Shown: positions 43,235-51,760 of the stretch, piece after piece
Numbering within the stretch: the first letter of the stretch is position 1
Layout of the letters: each line of letters begins with the position of its first letter
From: Streptomyces sp. CC0208
GTDB lineage: Bacteria > Actinomycetota > Actinomycetes > Streptomycetales > Streptomycetaceae
Direction: 5' to 3'
Assembly (NCBI RefSeq): GCF_003443735.1
Contig: NZ_CP031969.1
Coordinates: 7,998,001-8,062,000 of the forward strand
DNA length: 64,000 bases
Translations under genes and position numbers: made by a program
The notes under the pieces: generated by a model
The model's database searches: none
What the model saw: the letters and a program-made list of their open reading frames with translations, nothing else
What the model was told of the DNA's origin: nothing

Positions 43235-45409
43235 TCAGTTGCGCCGACCTGCCGGATCCTGCACCGCGGTGTCCCGTTCACCGCCGGAGACCGGCGCGGG
43301 GGCGGCGGCCGGTGTCTCCTTCGCCCGGTCCGCGTGCCCGGGCCACCAGGCCGCGTGGCCGATCAGGGCGGTGAGGCTGGGAGTGAAGAACATCGCCATG
43401 ACGAAGGCGGCGACGGCGATGCCGAAGGAGACCGCGAAGCCCATCTCGGTGAGCAGGGCGTTGCCCGCCAGCATCATCGTGGCGAAGGTCGCCGCCAGGA
43501 TGAAGCCCGCCGCGGCCACCGTGGGTCCGGCGTGCCGCAACGCCATACCGGCCGCCTCGCGCGGCTCGCGGCCCTCGCGGGCCTCCTCCCTCAGCCGGGC
43601 GATCATGAGGATGTTGTAGTCGGTGCCGATGGCGACCACGAAGAGATACATGATCACCGGGAGCATGAACATCAGGCCCGAGTGTCCCTGTCCCTCCTGG
43701 AAGATCCAGACCGTGGCGCCGAGCGTGGCGCTGAAGCCGAGACCCACCGAGGCCATCAGGTACCAGGGGGCGACCACGCTGCGCAGCAGCAGCCCCAGGA
43801 TGAGCATGATCAGCAGGGCGGCGACGGGGAAGACCGTCCGGTAGTCGTGGTTGACCGCGGTGTGGATGTCCTTGTAGATCGAGGACATGCCGCCGACCAG
43901 GGCCTCGGTGCCGTCCGGGGCGTCGGAGTGCGCGACGTCGCGGACCCGGCCCACCGTCTCGATGGCCTTGTCCGTCGACGCCTCGTACTTGAGGGTGACG
44001 GTGAAGTCGATCGTGGTGCCGTCCTTGTTCAACTGGGACAGCCGCGCGTTCGCCACGCCGTCCACGGCCCCCAGCTTCTTCACGTACGCGTCGAAGAGCT
44101 TGGTGTCGATCGGTTTGCCGTCGGTGCTGGAGAGATAGACGTCGGTCGGTGCGGCGGCACCCGCCGAGTACGCCTTCTGCATCTCGTCCTGGACGACCAT
44201 CGACTCCTTGGTCTTGGGCATGGAGCCGGACGCCAGGTCGAACGTGGCGTTGTAGCCGAACGTCCCGAGCGACAGCGCGACCAGGACGAGTCCGGAGAGC
44301 CCGGCGGTGAGGGCCGGACGGTTCCGCACCCCGCGGCCGAGCGCGGCGAACCGCGCGTTCTCCGGCTCGCGTTGCCACGACTTGGACGGCCAGAAGACCT
44401 TCGGGCCGATGAGCGAGACGATGGCCGGGATCAGCGTCAGACCGGCGATCAGGGTGACGGTGACCGCGATCGCGAGCGCCGGACCCATCTGCTTGAGGAA
44501 GCCCAGCGTCGACAGGACCAGCGCGAGGAAGGCGATGATGACCGCTCCGGCGGCGGAGGCGATGGCCTCGCCGACCCGGTCGACCGCGTTGATCATGGCC
44601 TGCTTCGGTTCGTCGCCGAGTCGCAGACGTTCGCGGTAGCGGAACATCAGGAACAGGAAGTAGTCCGTGCCCACGCCGAAGAGCACGACGATCAGGATCG
44701 ACGAGATCGAGCTGTTGGCCTGGAGACCGAAGAGCTTGGTGGCGTACGCGATCAGTCCGTTGGCGATCGCGGACACCAACCCGATGGTGATCAGGGGCAG
44801 GAAGGCCAGGATCGGCGCCCGGAAGATGATCAGCAGGGTCACCAGGATGATGAGGAAGGTGCCGATGCCGATCAGCGCCTCGCCCCGCTTGGACGAGTCC
44901 TGCTGGTCGAGGGCCTGGGCGGCCGAGCCACCGAGCTTGACGTCGAGGTTGGTGCCCTTGGCGAGTTGTTTGACGTCGTCGCGCAACACCTTGGCCGCGT
45001 CGGCCTGTTCGGGCTGGCCGGCGTTCCTGCTGTCCATCTGGACCAGGGTCAGGGCGTACCTGCCGTCCGAGGACGGCTGGCCGGGGACGACCTTCTGCAC
45101 CTGGTCGATCTTCTTCTTGCCGAGCTCGGAGGTGATCCGGGCGACATCCTTCTGGTCGGCGGCGGTCAGTTTGCCGCCGTCGGTGCGCTGGTACAGCGCG
45201 ATCGCAGACGGGGTGAAGGCGCTGGGGAACGCCCTTTCCTGGACCTGCGCCGCTTTGATGGACTCGTAACTCTTGGGGAGAAAGCTGCTCTCGTCACTGT
45301 TCGAGGGCAGGCTCGGAGCGGTGGCCACGATCGCCACAGCTGCGATCAACCACGCAACGATCGTCCAGACGGGATGTCGGACGACAGCGTTGCCAATACT
45401 TCGGAACAT
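43235..45409 (-). CDS. MMPL family RND-type transporter
   Basis: A 724-residue, 12-helix membrane protein of the MMPL branch of RND exporters. It has two repeats of a helix plus a large extracytoplasmic loop plus five helices: MFRSIGNAVVRHPVWTIVAWLIAAVAIV opens the first, with GVGTDYFLFLMFRYRERL in helix 4, and the second contains AIGTDYNILMIARLREEAREG; the paired GTDY motifs are the proton-relay signature. ATG at 45407-45409 follows AGGAGG by nine bases. MMPL proteins export lipids, siderophores or drugs; the cargo here is unknown. It lies 133 bases downstream of the monooxygenase gene on the same strand. Confidence 0.92.
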   Translation of the reverse strand: MFRSIGNAVVRHPVWTIVAWLIAAVAIVATAPSLPSNSDESSFLPKSYESIKAAQVQERAFPSAFTPSAIALYQRTDGGKLTAADQKDVARITSELGKKKIDQVQKVVPGQPSSDGRYALTLVQMDSRNAGQPEQADAAKVLRDDVKQLAKGTNLDVKLGGSAAQALDQQDSSKRGEALIGIGTFLIILVTLLIIFRAPILAFLPLITIGLVSAIANGLIAYATKLFGLQANSSISSILIVVLFGVGTDYFLFLMFRYRERLRLGDEPKQAMINAVDRVGEAIASAAGAVIIAFLALVLSTLGFLKQMGPALAIAVTVTLIAGLTLIPAIVSLIGPKVFWPSKSWQREPENARFAALGRGVRNRPALTAGLSGLVLVALSLGTFGYNATFDLASGSMPKTKESMVVQDEMQKAYSAGAAAPTDVYLSSTDGKPIDTKLFDAYVKKLGAVDGVANARLSQLNKDGTTIDFTVTLKYEASTDKAIETVGRVRDVAHSDAPDGTEALVGGMSSIYKDIHTAVNHDYRTVFPVAALLIMLILGLLLRSVVAPWYLMASVGLGFSATLGATVWIFQEGQGHSGLMFMLPVIMYLFVVAIGTDYNILMIARLREEAREGREPREAAGMALRHAGPTVAAAGFILAATFATMMLAGNALLTEMGFAVSFGIAVAAFVMAMFFTPSLTALIGHAAWWPGHADRAKETPAAAPAPVSGGERDTAVQDPAGRRN

Positions 45410-45542
45410 GCGGAAGGTCCTCCTGGGCAGGAAGATCACCGCAGCCCGGGGAGCGGTCCCTGGCATCGGCGACCCCCGGCGGTCCCCCAGGGTCCCCCCG
45501 TGAGACCGGCCGGATAGTTGTCTTGAGCTCTCATCGTAGTGA

Positions 45543-46775
45543 TCACGAGTGAAGATTGCTTGACCGGGAGTCAGCCGAACCCCTCGCGAGGGCCTTCTCC
45601 GCGTCGAACCCGTAGATCCAGCCGTTGCCCACCAGCGGGTCGGAGTCGGCGAGTGCCGCGTCACGGGCCCGCTGCTCGGGGCCGTCGGGCAGGTGGTTGA
45701 CGTCCCGGCGGGCGTGGCTGAGGCGCTGGAGCCGGGTGGTGCGGGCGAGGCGCGCGGACTCGTAGCGTTTCAGGGCATGTCGGAGGTCGTCGGGGGAGTC
45801 GGCCAGACAGCGGGCCAGTACCGCGGCGTCCTCGACGGCCTGGGCCGCGCCCTGCGCGAAGAACGGGAACATCGGATGGGCGGCGTCGCCGAGCAGCGTG
45901 ACCCCGCCCCGGCTCCACCGCCGTAGCGGCGCCCTGTCCAGCAGGGCCCAGCGGCCAGGGGTGCCCCCGGCCGCGATCAGGGCCCGTACCCGCGGGTCCC
46001 AGTCGGCGAACTCGGCCCCGAAGTCCTCGGGGGAGGCCGTCGCGCTCCAGGACTCGCGGGTGTGGTCGCCGGCCGGGGCGACGGCGACGACGTTGACGGC
46101 TTCGCCGCCGGCGATCGGATAGTGCACGAAGTGCCGTCCGGGCCCCAGCCAGATGGTGTGGGTCGGCCGCCGCGCGAACTCCGGCGCCGCCGCGGCGGGC
46201 ACCAGGGTGCGGAAGGCGCAGAGGCCGGAGTACTCCGGCGGCGCGGGCTCGGTGACCGCGCCGCGCACGACCGAGTGCATCCCGTCGGCGCCGATCACGA
46301 CATCGGCCTCCACCAGGCTGCCGTCGGCGAAGCGGAGCACCACCCCGTCCCCGGCCGTCTCGTCGACCGACGTGCACCGGGCGCCCAGCCGGATCCACGC
46401 GTCCGGCACGGCGGACCTGAGGGTGTCGAGCAGATCGGACCGGTGCAGAACGTAGGTCCGCTCGCCGTAGAGCCGCTCGCAGACGCCGGTGAGCTTCTCC
46501 ACCGAGAGCACTGAACCGTCCGCCCAGCGCCGGAACTCCCAGGCCCGCTCCAGCGCCACGGCCCGGCGCAGGAACGGCTCCATCACGTCCAGGCGCCGCA
46601 GCAGCCGTACGGCATTGGGGGCCGCCACCAGACCGGCGCCGACCTCGGCGAGCACGGCCGCCTGCTCGTGGACCGTGGCCGTCAGTCCCGCGCGCCGCAG
46701 GAACCCGGCGGCGGCCAGACCACCGATGCCACCGCCGACGACGGCGATCCGCGGACCGTGGGGGAGGGCCGGCAT
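45543..46775 (-). CDS. FAD-dependent monooxygenase, salicylate hydroxylase-like
   Basis: A 410-residue class A flavin monooxygenase. FAD motif RIAVVGGGIGGLAAAGFLRRAGLTATVHEQ at the N-terminus, the VVIGADGMHSVVRG (DG) motif at about 160-175, and GGVTLLGDAAHPMFPFFAQGAAQAVEDAAVLARCLA, the GD motif that also binds the FAD ribityl chain. Such enzymes hydroxylate small aromatic compounds using NAD(P)H and oxygen. ATG is at 46773-46775. No aromatic-degradation genes are adjacent, so the substrate is open. Confidence 0.88.
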   Translation of the reverse strand: MPALPHGPRIAVVGGGIGGLAAAGFLRRAGLTATVHEQAAVLAEVGAGLVAAPNAVRLLRRLDVMEPFLRRAVALERAWEFRRWADGSVLSVEKLTGVCERLYGERTYVLHRSDLLDTLRSAVPDAWIRLGARCTSVDETAGDGVVLRFADGSLVEADVVIGADGMHSVVRGAVTEPAPPEYSGLCAFRTLVPAAAAPEFARRPTHTIWLGPGRHFVHYPIAGGEAVNVVAVAPAGDHTRESWSATASPEDFGAEFADWDPRVRALIAAGGTPGRWALLDRAPLRRWSRGGVTLLGDAAHPMFPFFAQGAAQAVEDAAVLARCLADSPDDLRHALKRYESARLARTTRLQRLSHARRDVNHLPDGPEQRARDAALADSDPLVGNGWIYGFDAEKALARGSADSRSSNLHS

Positions 46776-46925
46776 CCGTCCACACTATGCGGCACCCGGC
46801 GCGTCCGCAGCGTGGTGAACAAGGGGCCAACTTCCTGTGTGCGAAGAGGGTTCGCCGCTGACAGGGTTCATGTGTATCGGGTAATCTTCAAGTAAAGCAA
46901 CGGTCAAATGGACTGGGAGGCAATG

Positions 46926-47087
46926 GTGTTCGATCTGCGGACCGAGGCCGAGATGAGGCTGTACTCGGACAAGGTGGCGAGAGAGCTCGCCGAGCGAAAG
47001 GGGCGCGAGGGGAACGGTGAGAAGGTCGGCGAGGAGCAGGCGGTCACTGCCGCGAACGTCGCCACCGAAGGGGAGCGGGGCGCCTGA
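46926..47087 (+). CDS. small charged protein upstream of icmF
   Basis: A 53-residue open frame beginning MFDLRTEAEMRLYSDKVARE and ending in ATEGERGA, rich in Glu, Lys and Arg and probably helical. GTG at 46926 has GGGAGG five bases upstream; ATG 46923 or 46908 in the same frame are alternatives. Codon bias is normal and an AT-rich promoter-like stretch (TAATCT at 46882-46887) precedes it. It ends 131 bases before icmF, but that gap has its own operator-like palindrome, so co-transcription is uncertain. I do not recognise a family. Confidence 0.55.
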   Translation: MFDLRTEAEMRLYSDKVARELAERKGREGNGEKVGEEQAVTAANVATEGERGA

Positions 47088-47155
47088 GCCGCTCGGAGGG
47101 TGTCGGCCATCCGGGCATCCTCCTGTGCTTCTCCTCACTCCGACCCTCACAATTT

Positions 47156-47174
47156 TACTAGGACGTCCTACTAT
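47156..47174 (+). promoter_or_regulatory. operator palindrome and -10 before icmF
   Basis: TAGGACGTCCTA (47159-47170) is a perfect 12-bp palindrome extended by two further pairs with one mismatch. It overlaps TACTAT (47169-47174), a good -10 hexamer about 45 bases upstream of the icmF start. A repressor of TetR or similar type sensing acyl-CoA or a branched-chain metabolite is the likely ligand-binding partner; none is encoded beside it. Confidence 0.65.
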
Positions 47175-47218
47175 TTTCTCAGCTCGCGTTCTTCGACGTG
47201 TCCTGGGAAGGCTCCGCC

Positions 47219-50200
47219 ATGAGCGATCTGCATCGCCCCGTCCACCCCGTCCGCCTGGTCACCGCCTCGGCGCTGTTCGACGGGCACGACGCCTCGATCA
47301 ACATCATGCGGCGGATCTTCCAGTCGCAGGGCGCCGAAGTCATCCACCTCGGACACAACCGGTCCGTGCGGGAGGTCGTGGACGCGGCGCTGGAGGAGGA
47401 CGCGCACGGCGTGGCGGTCTCGTCCTACCAGGGCGGACATGTGGAGTACTTCGAGTACCTGATGGCCTCGCTGCGGAAGCAGGGCGCGGAGCACATCCGG
47501 GTGGTGGGCGGCGGTGGCGGAGTGATCGTGCCGGAGGAGATCGCCCGGCTCCGGGAGAGCGGGGTGACGATCTTCTCCCCCGAGGACGGCCAGCGACTGG
47601 GTCTCGCGGGAATGGTCAACACCGTCGTCAAGGACTGCGACTTCGACCTCTGGGACGGCAGGCCCGCCGACCTCACCGCGGTGCTGGCCGGCGACCGGTT
47701 CGCGATCGCCCGCGCCCTCACCGGTGCCGAACTCGGCAAGCTGCCCGAGGAGTTCCGGCACGAGCTGCGGACCGCGGCGGCCGCCCGCACTGTGCCGGTG
47801 CTCGGTATCACCGGCACCGGCGGCTCCGGGAAGTCCTCCCTGACCGACGAGTTGGTGCGACGGTTCCGCGTCGACCAGCGGGACGCCCTGCGCATCGCCG
47901 TGATCGCCGTCGACCCGACGCGTCGGCGAGGTGGTGGAGCCCTGCTCGGCGACCGGATCCGGATGAACTCCCTCGACGGCGACCGGGTGTTCTTCCGCAG
48001 CCTCGCCACCCGGGGCAGCCGCGAGCTGCCCGAGCACCTCTCCGACGTGATCGACGTCGTGAAGGCCGCCGGCTTCGACCTGGTGATCGTTGAGACGCCG
48101 GGCATCGGCCAGGGCGACGCGGCGATCGTGCCGTTCGTCGACGCCTCCCTGTACGTGATGACTCCGGAGTTCGGCGCGGCCTCGCAGCTGGAGAAGATCG
48201 ACATGCTCGACTTCGCCGACGTCGTGGCGATCAACAAGTTCGAGCGGCGCGGCGCCAAGGACGCCCTGCGGGACGTCGGCCGCCAACTGGTCCGCAATCG
48301 CGAGGCGTTCGGCAAGCGGCCCGAGGACATGCCCGTGTACGGCACCTCCGCGGCCACCTTCAACGACGACGGCGTCACCGCGCTCTATCAGTACCTGAAA
48401 AGCACTCTGGTGGAGAAGGACCTGCCGCTGTCGGAGGGGTCCCTGGACCCGGTGGACGTACGGCATTCCTCCGGCATCCGCCAGGTGGTCCCCGCCGACC
48501 GGGTGCGCTACCTCGCCGAGATCACCGATGCCGTCCGCGGCTACCACGCCGAGACCCTTCAACTGGCCGAGCAGGCACGGCGAGTTCAGCGGCTGGAGCT
48601 CGTCGAGGGCGAACTCGCCGACGCCGGCCTGGATTCCGAGGACGTACGGTCCCTGCTGACCGAGGCGCGTCGGCAGCTGCCGTACGAGATCACTGAACAG
48701 ATCACGAACTGGCCCTCGGTGGTCGCCTCCTACTCCGGCGACGAGCAGGTCGTGAAGGTCCGGGACCGGGAGATCCGCACCAAGCTGACCCGCGAGTCCC
48801 TGTCGGGCAACAAGATCCCCCGCGTCGCCCTGCCCCGCTTCACCGACCACGGTGAACTGGTCCGGTTCTGGCGGGCGGAGAACCTGCCCGGCCACTTCCC
48901 CTTCACCGCCGGGGTGTTCCCCTTCAAGCGCGACGGTGAGGACCCGGCCCGGATGTTCGCCGGCGAGGGCGACCCCTTCCGCACCAACCGCCGCTTCAAG
49001 CTCCTCTCCGAGGGCCAGCCGGCGACCCGCCTGTCCACCGCCTTCGACTCGGTGACGTTGTACGGCCGCGACCCCGACGAACGCCCCGACATCTACGGCA
49101 AGGTCGGCACCTCCGGCGTCTCGGTGGCCACCCTGGAGGACATGAAGGCGCTCTACGACGGCTTCGACCTGGTGGCGCCCACGACCTCGGTGTCGATGAC
49201 GATCAACGGACCCGCGCCGGCCGTCCTGGCGTTCTTCCTCAACACCGCGATCGACCAGCAGATTGAGCGGTTCCGGTCGCAGGAGGGCCGCGACCCCTCG
49301 CCCGAGGAGGCGGCCGAACTGCGCGCACACGCGCTGGCGAACGTACGCGGCACCGTCCAGGCGGACATCCTCAAGGAGGACCAGGGCCAGAACACCTGCC
49401 TGTTCTCCACCGAGTTCAGCCTGCGGATGATGGCCGACATCCAGGAGTGGTTCATCGCGCAGAAGGTCCGCAACTTCTACTCGGTGTCCATCTCCGGCTA
49501 CCACATCGCCGAAGCAGGCGCGAACCCCATCAGCCAGCTCGCCTTCACCCTGGCCAACGGCTTCACCTACGTCGAGGCCTACCTCGCCCGAGGCATGCGC
49601 GTCGACGACTTCGCCCCCAACCTGTCGTTCTTCTTCTCCAACGGCATGGACCCCGAGTACTCGGTCCTCGGCCGGGTCGCCCGCCGGATCTGGGCGGTGG
49701 CGATGAAGGAGAAGTACGGCGCCGGCGAACGCAGCCAGAAGCTGAAGTACCACGTCCAGACCTCCGGACGCTCCCTGCACGCGCAGGAGATGGACTTCAA
49801 CGACATCCGCACCACGCTCCAGGCGCTCATCGCCATCTACGACAACTGCAACAGCCTGCACACCAATGCCTACGACGAGGCCGTGACCACCCCCACCGAG
49901 GAGTCCGTCCGCCGGGCCCTGGCCATCCAGCTCATCATCAACCGGGAGTGGGGTCTCGCGATGAACGAGAACCCGCTCCAGGGGTCGTTCATCATCGACG
50001 AACTCACCGACCTGGTCGAGGAAGCCGTGCTCCAGGAGTTCGAGCGGATCAGCGAACGCGGTGGCGTGCTCGGCGCGATGGAGACCGGCTACCAGCGCGG
50101 CCGTATCCAGGACGAGTCGATGCTCTACGAGCAGCGCAAGCACGACGGCTCGCTGCCCCTGATCGGCGTCAACACCTTCCGCAACCCCCACGCCGACACC

Positions 50201-50449
50201 GCCGAGCCCGGTGTCGTCGAACTCGCCCGCGCCACCGAAGAGGAGAAGCAGTCCCAGCTGGAGCGGGTACGGGACTTCCACGCCCGCCACCACGACGAGG
50301 CCCGGACCGCCCTGGCCGCCCTCAAGGACGCGGCGGTACGCGGCGAGAACGTGTTCGCGGTGCTCATGGACGCCACCCGGGTCTGCTCCCTCCAGCAGAT
50401 CACGGAGGCCTTCTTCGAGGTCGGCGGCCAGTACCGGCGCAACGTCTGA
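47219..50449 (+). CDS. icmF: fused isobutyryl-CoA mutase IcmF
   Basis: A 1,076-residue fusion that interconverts isobutyryl-CoA and n-butyryl-CoA (some members also pivalyl-/isovaleryl-CoA) with adenosylcobalamin. The N-terminal B12-binding domain contains ALFDGHDASINIMRRIFQSQGAEVIHLGHNRSV with the cobalt-binding His, and VVGGGGGVIVPEEIARL. The central MeaI-type G-protein chaperone has the P-loop GTGGSGKSS (about 198-206), a PTRRRGGGALLGDRIRM switch region and INKFERRGAKDA. The C-terminal mutase barrel (about 520-1076) includes FPFTAGVFPFK, NIYGKVGTSG-like DIYGKVGTSGVSVATLEDM and SISGYHIAEAGANPISQLAFTL. ATG 47219 has GGGAAGG eight bases upstream. Confidence 0.95.
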   Translation: MSDLHRPVHPVRLVTASALFDGHDASINIMRRIFQSQGAEVIHLGHNRSVREVVDAALEEDAHGVAVSSYQGGHVEYFEYLMASLRKQGAEHIRVVGGGGGVIVPEEIARLRESGVTIFSPEDGQRLGLAGMVNTVVKDCDFDLWDGRPADLTAVLAGDRFAIARALTGAELGKLPEEFRHELRTAAAARTVPVLGITGTGGSGKSSLTDELVRRFRVDQRDALRIAVIAVDPTRRRGGGALLGDRIRMNSLDGDRVFFRSLATRGSRELPEHLSDVIDVVKAAGFDLVIVETPGIGQGDAAIVPFVDASLYVMTPEFGAASQLEKIDMLDFADVVAINKFERRGAKDALRDVGRQLVRNREAFGKRPEDMPVYGTSAATFNDDGVTALYQYLKSTLVEKDLPLSEGSLDPVDVRHSSGIRQVVPADRVRYLAEITDAVRGYHAETLQLAEQARRVQRLELVEGELADAGLDSEDVRSLLTEARRQLPYEITEQITNWPSVVASYSGDEQVVKVRDREIRTKLTRESLSGNKIPRVALPRFTDHGELVRFWRAENLPGHFPFTAGVFPFKRDGEDPARMFAGEGDPFRTNRRFKLLSEGQPATRLSTAFDSVTLYGRDPDERPDIYGKVGTSGVSVATLEDMKALYDGFDLVAPTTSVSMTINGPAPAVLAFFLNTAIDQQIERFRSQEGRDPSPEEAAELRAHALANVRGTVQADILKEDQGQNTCLFSTEFSLRMMADIQEWFIAQKVRNFYSVSISGYHIAEAGANPISQLAFTLANGFTYVEAYLARGMRVDDFAPNLSFFFSNGMDPEYSVLGRVARRIWAVAMKEKYGAGERSQKLKYHVQTSGRSLHAQEMDFNDIRTTLQALIAIYDNCNSLHTNAYDEAVTTPTEESVRRALAIQLIINREWGLAMNENPLQGSFIIDELTDLVEEAVLQEFERISERGGVLGAMETGYQRGRIQDESMLYEQRKHDGSLPLIGVNTFRNPHADTAEPGVVELARATEEEKQSQLERVRDFHARHHDEARTALAALKDAAVRGENVFAVLMDATRVCSLQQITEAFFEVGGQYRRNV

Positions 50450-50479
50450 CCGCTCTCGGCAGGACGGTCGTCATGACGC

Positions 50480-50498
50480 CGGGAGGTCACGCCTCCCG
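50480..50498 (+). terminator. short hairpin after icmF
   Basis: CGGGAGG (50480-50486) and CCTCCCG (50492-50498) form a 7-bp stem with a five-base loop 31 bases after the icmF stop. It is a modest but plausible terminator. Confidence 0.5.
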
Positions 50499-50518
50499 CT
50501 CATGGCGACTGTTTCATG

Positions 50519-50587
50519 GCCCGGCAGCCCGGCAGCCCGGCAGCCCGGCAGCCCGGCAGCCCGGCAGCCCGGCAGCCCGGCAGCCCG
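50519..50587. repeat. octanucleotide tandem repeat (about 8.5 copies)
   Basis: CCCGGCAG is repeated head to tail without interruption from about 50519 to 50587. The copies are identical, which points to recent slippage expansion. It lies in non-coding DNA between icmF and the MFS pseudogene. The open frames running through it (such as a repeated LPGCRAAG on the minus strand) are artefacts of the repeat. Confidence 0.9.
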
Positions 50588-50666
50588 ATCGACCGTCTCT
50601 GCCGGGCCCCGGGCACGTCGACGCCTTGCTGGTTCCGCCGCCCACCGGCGAGGAGGACGAGCGCCG

Positions 50667-51114
50667 CTACGCCGCCGTCAGGACACCGCCGCCCGTCACG
50701 GTCCACGGGACACCGAGGGCGGCGCCGACGGTGCCGGGCAGGAGGTCGCCCAGCCGTGGCCCTCCGGCCGCGACCACCGTGTCGATCCCCTGGAGCCGAC
50801 CGCGCATCCCGTCGGGAACGGCCGTCTGCAGCACCGTCCAGCGGAAGACCCCCAGTGCGAGGAGCGCCCCGCCGGCCAGGAGCAGCCACGCCACCGCGGC
50901 GGGCAGTGAGCGTGCCGTCCCGAACCTCGCGACCGCCAGGCCCCACATCCCGGCCGACACCGCCACCGCGACACCGTGGCGGCGGAGGCCCACCCAGGCC
51001 GACGAGCCGGCGTACTCGCAGATCTGCAACGGGACGACGACCGCGGTCAGTTGAGCCCCGAGGGTGGTCAGGATCCCCGCCCAGTCGTTTGCCTCGCGCC
51101 ATGCGGCGATGCTG
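50667..51114 (-). pseudogene. MFS transporter pseudogene with large internal deletion
   Basis: The minus strand encodes the two ends of an enterobactin-exporter-type MFS protein but not its middle. About 51114-50985 gives the N-terminal part ANDWAGILTTLGAQLTAVVVPLQICEYAGSSAWVGL. About 50985-50670 gives the C-terminal helices WLLLAGGALLALGVFRWTVLQTAVPDGMRGRLQGIDTVVAAGGPRLGDLLPGTVGAALG. Roughly 250 residues of a normal 410-420 are missing, there is no proper start, and the frame stops at 50667 while VAALVLLAGG continues in another frame. It is thus inactive. It lies directly downstream of the TmrB-like gene. Confidence 0.75.
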
Positions 51115-51135
51115 CGGGCTCCCCCAGGGGCAAGG

Positions 51136-51666
51136 TCAACCGACGTGGGCGAGCACCTGGCCGGCCAGTTCCCGCGAGGTGGACTCGCCGTCGAGGAACA
51201 CCGTGTCACCGGGCAGGGTGTCCACCGCGGCCGTGCACGCCTCGATGCGGGCCTTGCACCACGCTCGGACGCGTTCCTCCCGGGCCGGGTCGTCGGGGAA
51301 GAAGGTCCGTGCGTCGATCCGCCGCGCCAGGACCTCCGGCGGGACCTTGAGGAAGAAGTGGTGGACGACGACGTCCGCGTCCTTCAGGGCGCCGAAGATC
51401 TCGTCCAGGTAGCGCGGGTCGACCAATGTCATGGGGACCAGAAGCGGACGCCGGTACTCCCGGACCAGGCCGACGGCCAGGCCGGCGACCTGCCGCCGCC
51501 ACAGCGGCAGATCCTGGAAGTCACCGGTCGGGACGTCCACGATCTCCCGTAGCACATAACCGACCATCTCCGGGTCGAGGACCAGCGCCTCGGGCCACCG
51601 CCCGCGGAGTTCCTCCACGAGCGTGGTCTTGCCGCTGCCGAAAGCCCCGTTGACCCACACGATCAC
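51136..51666 (-). CDS. TmrB-like ATP-binding protein
   Basis: A 176-residue P-loop protein. MIVWVNGAFGSGKTTLVEEL carries the Walker A loop (residues 7-14); VLDPEMVGYVLREIV, DFQDLPLWRRQVAGLAVGLVREYRRPLLVPMTLVDPRYLDEIFGAL and VVHHFFLKV line up segment by segment with my recollection of Bacillus TmrB, the tunicamycin-resistance ATP-binding protein. It may thus be a small-molecule kinase or nucleotide-sugar-analogue binder. GTG at 51664-51666 has GGGGGAAA upstream. The adjacent MFS relic suggests the locus was once a resistance/export pair. Tunicamycin resistance itself is a hypothesis. Confidence 0.8.
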   Translation of the reverse strand: MIVWVNGAFGSGKTTLVEELRGRWPEALVLDPEMVGYVLREIVDVPTGDFQDLPLWRRQVAGLAVGLVREYRRPLLVPMTLVDPRYLDEIFGALKDADVVVHHFFLKVPPEVLARRIDARTFFPDDPAREERVRAWCKARIEACTAAVDTLPGDTVFLDGESTSRELAGQVLAHVG

Positions 51667-51760
51667 AGCAGTTTCCCCCGGCTTCTTGTGAACACCTCGC
51701 CCCTCAGATCATGCAGGACCACTCGCCGGCGCGGGCGCCCGCCCCGCGAGCCGACCCGCA

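Noticed and set aside
47171..50293. Minus-strand open frame of over 1,000 codons opposite icmF
   Set aside because: Antisense artefact of high GC; the plus frame is an unambiguous IcmF.
50519..50587. CRISPR array
   Set aside because: The eight-base repeats are contiguous without spacers and no cas gene is present.
50500..51102. Minus-strand frame with a repeated LPGCRAAG peptide
   Set aside because: It is created by the octamer tandem repeat and a shifted frame of the MFS pseudogene; there is no start signal or family resemblance.
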